Positions 60,896 to 64,000 of a DNA stretch of 64,000 nt are shown here, in pieces (position 1 is the first letter of the stretch; every line of letters begins with the position of its first letter). The notes beneath the pieces were generated by a model, which was not told where the DNA came from, did not search any database, and saw only the letters and a list, made by a program, of their open reading frames with translations. Source of the DNA: Candidatus Thiodiazotropha sp. CDECU1 (lineage in GTDB: Bacteria; Pseudomonadota; Gammaproteobacteria; Chromatiales; Chromatiaceae); the NCBI RefSeq assembly GCF_963455295.1, contig NZ_OY734020.1, positions 1,550,001-1,614,000 of the forward strand, in the 5' to 3' direction. The position numbers were made by a program, and so were the translations under genes.

Positions 60896-62173
60896 ATGAC
60901 CACAAGCAAGACCTTCTGCTCTTTTTGCAATCAGGAACAGACCGCCGATATCCCTTTGATTGCCGGAGTGGATGGTCACATCTGTGAGGATTGCGTGCGC
61001 CTGGCCTCGCGGGTCGTATCCAGCTGGGGACGCCGCCGTGCCGCCACAAAGCCCTTTAAACAGATACCCAAGCCGATTGAACTGAAGACAAACCTGGATC
61101 GTTACATCGTCGGTCAGCAATTGGCGAAGGAGACCCTGGCGGTTGCCGTCTACAACCACTACAAGCGCCTCAATATGGAGAGTGAGCGCACCGGTATGAC
61201 GACGACCGACGATCAGGTGGAGATAGATAAGTCGAATATCTTACTCCTGGGTCCTTCCGGTACCGGAAAAACCCTGCTCGCCAGCACCCTTGCCAGGATC
61301 GTGGGTGTTCCCTTCGTCATCGCCGATGCCACGACCCTGACCCAGGCGGGCTATGTGGGAGAGGATGTTGAGAGCATCCTCGGTCGTCTGCTGGACAGCG
61401 CGGATGGAAATATGGAGCTTGCCGAGTGGGGCATCATCTATATCGATGAGATCGATAAACTGGCACGATCCGGAGAGACCTCACATGGTACCCGGGATGT
61501 TTCCGGGGAGGGCGTTCAACAGGCGCTGTTGAAGCTGGTTGAGGGATCGAAGGTCAAGTTGAATGCCAAGGGCCGCAAGGATCAGAATGATGAGCATGCC
61601 ATGGATACGCGAAATATCCTGTTTATTGCCGGTGGTGCATTCGAAGGATTGCAGGCTATCCTGGAAAAACGCTTTAACCGGGGAAAAAACGGCATAGGTT
61701 TCCACGTGGATCCATCCCAATCCGATGCTGAGCATGATCCGCTGCAACTGTTTGAAGAGGTGCAACCGGAAGATCTGCGCCACTTCGGTCTTATACCCGA
61801 GTTCATCGGGCGCTTTCCCGTTATCACCGCATTGCATGACCTTGATGAACAGGCATTGGTGCGGATTTTGACTGAACCCAGGAATGCACTTCTCAGGCAG
61901 TATCAAAGGCTGTTCGAATTCGAAGGCGTGAAGCTAGAGTTCACCTCGGAAGCCTTAACCGCAGTGGCAAGAGACGCCATCCAGCGGGGCACGGGTGCGA
62001 GAGGATTAAGGTCGGTCATGGAGGGTCTGCTGCGGAATGTGATGTTCGAGATGCCTTCGCTTGAAGATGCCGTCCACTGCCAGATCGACGAGGCACATGT
62101 GAATGGTGAAAAAACGGTTAAACTTATGGATAATAAGGAAAACCAGCCGTTGCCCTTGAGCTGCAAGCTTTGA
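60896..62173 (+). CDS. clpX: nif-linked ClpX, ATP-dependent unfoldase
   Basis: A 425-residue ClpX. The zinc-binding domain uses C8, C11, C30 and C33. Walker A is GPSGTGKT, the pore loop is GYVGE, Walker B IIYIDEIDK, and the ClpP-docking IGF loop is present (KNGIGFH). A second ClpX in the nif cluster is known from A. vinelandii, where ClpX2 degrades NifB and NifEN. It ends the nifV operon; clpP is not adjacent. Confidence 0.95.
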   Translation: MTTSKTFCSFCNQEQTADIPLIAGVDGHICEDCVRLASRVVSSWGRRRAATKPFKQIPKPIELKTNLDRYIVGQQLAKETLAVAVYNHYKRLNMESERTGMTTTDDQVEIDKSNILLLGPSGTGKTLLASTLARIVGVPFVIADATTLTQAGYVGEDVESILGRLLDSADGNMELAEWGIIYIDEIDKLARSGETSHGTRDVSGEGVQQALLKLVEGSKVKLNAKGRKDQNDEHAMDTRNILFIAGGAFEGLQAILEKRFNRGKNGIGFHVDPSQSDAEHDPLQLFEEVQPEDLRHFGLIPEFIGRFPVITALHDLDEQALVRILTEPRNALLRQYQRLFEFEGVKLEFTSEALTAVARDAIQRGTGARGLRSVMEGLLRNVMFEMPSLEDAVHCQIDEAHVNGEKTVKLMDNKENQPLPLSCKL

Positions 62174-62464
62174 ATCCTCAAATACTTTATTAATAATCCA
62201 CTCTATAAGCTATCCATATCATAAGAAACGAAATCTCACTGCAGTACGCTGTTTTGACGACAAGTCGGGAAGCGGGCATCTATTGATGGCTCGATTGTTG
62301 TGGTAGTGTCTATTACTCTGGCCTTGAGGCTGCAGTAACCTATAATCCAATATCATAAGAATCCACAAATAATTTGTGGTGAATACTTTTGCTTACCTTT
62401 CGGGGGACATTGACGGTGATGTCACAGGTTTGCAAAAACATATAAGCAGGACGCAGCAATTGTC

Positions 62465-64000
62465 ATGCAGATTAAAACTGTAATTAATCGATTGAAGAGC
62501 TCCCCTGGCCGGGAATGGGAGCAGTCGATTGTGCGCGTGGTGATTGCAACGCTAATGATTGGTTACTGCCTGTCATTGCAACTCCTCCCACCTGTGGATG
62601 AGGGGATTAAACAACTTTGCATTATCAGTTCACTATATCTGCTTATCGCGTTCTGTATTGTTGCTGCCATATCCATCGATCCCAAACGTTATCGATTGCG
62701 TCGTCAGCTGACCATTCTGTTCGATGTGGGCATGGTCACCTGGGCAATGCTGGTAGGTGGGGAATATGTGGCAATGCTCTATGTATTCTTTCTCTGGATC
62801 AGTCTGGGTAATGGTTTTCGTTTCGGTACGCCTGCACTGCTTCTGGCCAGTGGACTGAGCATGGTCGGGTTCGGCATTGTAATAACGAACAATGAATTTT
62901 GGCAGCAACACCCGCTTATGAGTAGCGGCCTGCTAGTCGGGCTCTTGATAACTACCCTGTATGTCACCCTGCTATTGAGACGTCTCGAACATGAAAAGTT
63001 GCAGGCAGAATCGGCGAGTAGGGCAAAGAGCCGTTTTCTGGCGAATATGAGCCATGAAATTCGCACCCCGCTGAACGGTGTAGTCGGCATCACTGATCTG
63101 TTAGCGGGAACCCCGATGGGCATCGAACAACGGGAGATCGTGCGTACTCTACAGGCATCAACCGAGACTTTGCTGAGTCTGATCGAAGACATTCTGGACC
63201 TTTCGAAAATCGAAGCAGGCAAGGTGGAGGTTTCCCTTAAAGATCTCGACATTCGTCAATTTATTGAAGATATTCTTGCCATGATGCGGCCCAGCGCCGA
63301 CGCTAAATTGATTAAATTGAAGAGCTGGATCGATGTGGATATCGCCCCGGTGGTGCGTACGGATCCACAACTATTGAGACAGATACTGATCAATCTTCTT
63401 AACAATGCCATTAAGTTCACTGACAAGGGGAGCGTGACATTGAAACTCTCTCCCGGCATTGAAAAGCCACATCAGGTTGGCGATTCCTGGTTAATGTTCG
63501 AGGTGATCGATACTGGGATTGGTATATCGGAATCTCAGCAAAAACAGATATTCGATCGTTTCAGTCAAGCTGACGATGAAACGGCGCGTCGCTATTCAGG
63601 TACTGGATTAGGTACATCGATCACAAAGCAGTTGGTTGAGCTACTGGGGGGGATGATCGAAGTCGAAAGTCAACTTGGTTCAGGTAGTCGTTTCTGGTTT
63701 GAATTACCGGCACTGCCCGGAGATCTGGCGAACAAAGGGATACGTCTGGATGAAGTCAAGGTGCTTTTATTTGCAGATCTGCAAGCAGACGAGATCCATG
63801 TTCTCGATCATCTGCAAGAGCTGCAGATGATAACGAAAGTATGCACCAGTGTTACTGATGGCTTCCTGGAGTTATTGAATGCGGAAAAGATGGATTCTCC
63901 CTTCGATATCGCGATTATAGACAATAATTACACTGGTCTTGCAACCGATGAACTGGTCAGTGCAATCAGGGCAGAAAAAAGCCTGGACAGCCTTTCAATA
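62465..64000 (+). CDS. hybrid-type sensor histidine kinase, 3'-truncated (RpfC-like)
   Basis: An open frame of 512 codons running off the window. The N terminus is membrane-bound with about five hydrophobic segments (VRVVIATLMIGYCLSL, IISSLYLLIAFCIVAAISI, ...), resembling RpfC-type sensors. HisKA has FLANMSHEIRTPLNG with phospho-acceptor H197; the HATPase has NLLNNAIKFT (N box), VIDTGIGIS (G1) and SGTGLGTSIT (G2). A receiver-like segment begins near residue 430. No SD is obvious. It is not evidently nif-related. Confidence 0.92.
   Translation, partial: MQIKTVINRLKSSPGREWEQSIVRVVIATLMIGYCLSLQLLPPVDEGIKQLCIISSLYLLIAFCIVAAISIDPKRYRLRRQLTILFDVGMVTWAMLVGGEYVAMLYVFFLWISLGNGFRFGTPALLLASGLSMVGFGIVITNNEFWQQHPLMSSGLLVGLLITTLYVTLLLRRLEHEKLQAESASRAKSRFLANMSHEIRTPLNGVVGITDLLAGTPMGIEQREIVRTLQASTETLLSLIEDILDLSKIEAGKVEVSLKDLDIRQFIEDILAMMRPSADAKLIKLKSWIDVDIAPVVRTDPQLLRQILINLLNNAIKFTDKGSVTLKLSPGIEKPHQVGDSWLMFEVIDTGIGISESQQKQIFDRFSQADDETARRYSGTGLGTSITKQLVELLGGMIEVESQLGSGSRFWFELPALPGDLANKGIRLDEVKVLLFADLQADEIHVLDHLQELQMITKVCTSVTDGFLELLNAEKMDSPFDIAIIDNNYTGLATDELVSAIRAEKSLDSLSI

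Overview
The window is a nitrogen-fixation (nif) region of a gammaproteobacterium. Gene order and residue numbering follow the Azotobacter vinelandii major nif cluster closely: NifD and NifK keep the Azotobacter positions of every P-cluster and cofactor ligand I checked, and NifE, NifN and NifU keep their key cysteines. The organism is not Azotobacter. A DraT/DraG switch, a membrane RseC-like protein, frequent GTAGGGTGCGGC-type palindromic repeats and a moderate GC content fit a Chromatiales-like or sulfur-oxidising (symbiont-type) gammaproteobacterium. That placement is inference.

Layout. 1-5.4 kb: end of nifB, then a tightly coupled run fdxN, unknown, nifO-like, FprA flavoprotein, [2Fe-2S] ferredoxin, Shethna FeSII-like protein, nifQ, draG. 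5.4-16 kb: housekeeping and accessory genes (SelO, quinone-oxidoreductase-like MDR, lipoprotein, CBS-PAS-GGDEF-EAL protein, BASS transporter, MsrA, outer-membrane barrel). 16-19.2 kb: broken bacteriohemerythrin, Cys-rich small protein, SIR2-like protein, two unknown ORFs, draT. 19.2-27.3 kb: nifHDK, nifT, ferredoxin, nifY/nafY, LRV Fe-S protein and unknown nif-associated genes. 28.4-34.6 kb: nifE, nifN, nifX, rseC-like, NifX-associated protein, DUF683-like protein, FdxB, FeSI-like ferredoxin, two unknowns. 34.6-39.5 kb: a XylR/DmpR-type regulator diverging from catechol 2,3-dioxygenase, an HbpS/GlcG-like protein, a 4-oxalocrotonate tautomerase and a ketopantoate-reductase-like gene. 39.6-44.1 kb: a paralogue of an earlier nif-linked ORF, a small RHH gene pair, a GGCT-like gene, a reversed NifZ-domain gene, then iscA-nif, nifU, nifS and a terminator. 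44.2-56.3 kb: S8 protease, YbaK-like protein, a ~295-bp MITE, an efflux adaptor, GNAT, a run of minus-strand secreted or membrane unknowns and an IS110/IS1111-type element. 56.7-62.2 kb: nifV, cysE, TPR protein, nifW, nifZ, nifM, clpX. 62.5 kb to the end: a truncated hybrid-type histidine kinase.

Regulation. Canonical sigma-54 promoters (GG-N10-GC) lie before nifH, nifE, iscA-nif/nifUS, nifV and the catechol dioxygenase, with a sixth probable one before the ORF at 39,623. NifA-type enhancers (TGT-N10-ACA) lie upstream of nifH, nifE (two overlapping copies), iscA and nifV. nifA itself is not in the window. DraT and DraG would reversibly ADP-ribosylate NifH Arg101. FeSII, FeSI, FprA and several ferredoxins point to redox supply and oxygen protection of nitrogenase. 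Two blocks of non-nif genes (aromatic catabolism; accessory plus IS/MITE) interrupt an otherwise Azotobacter-like cluster.
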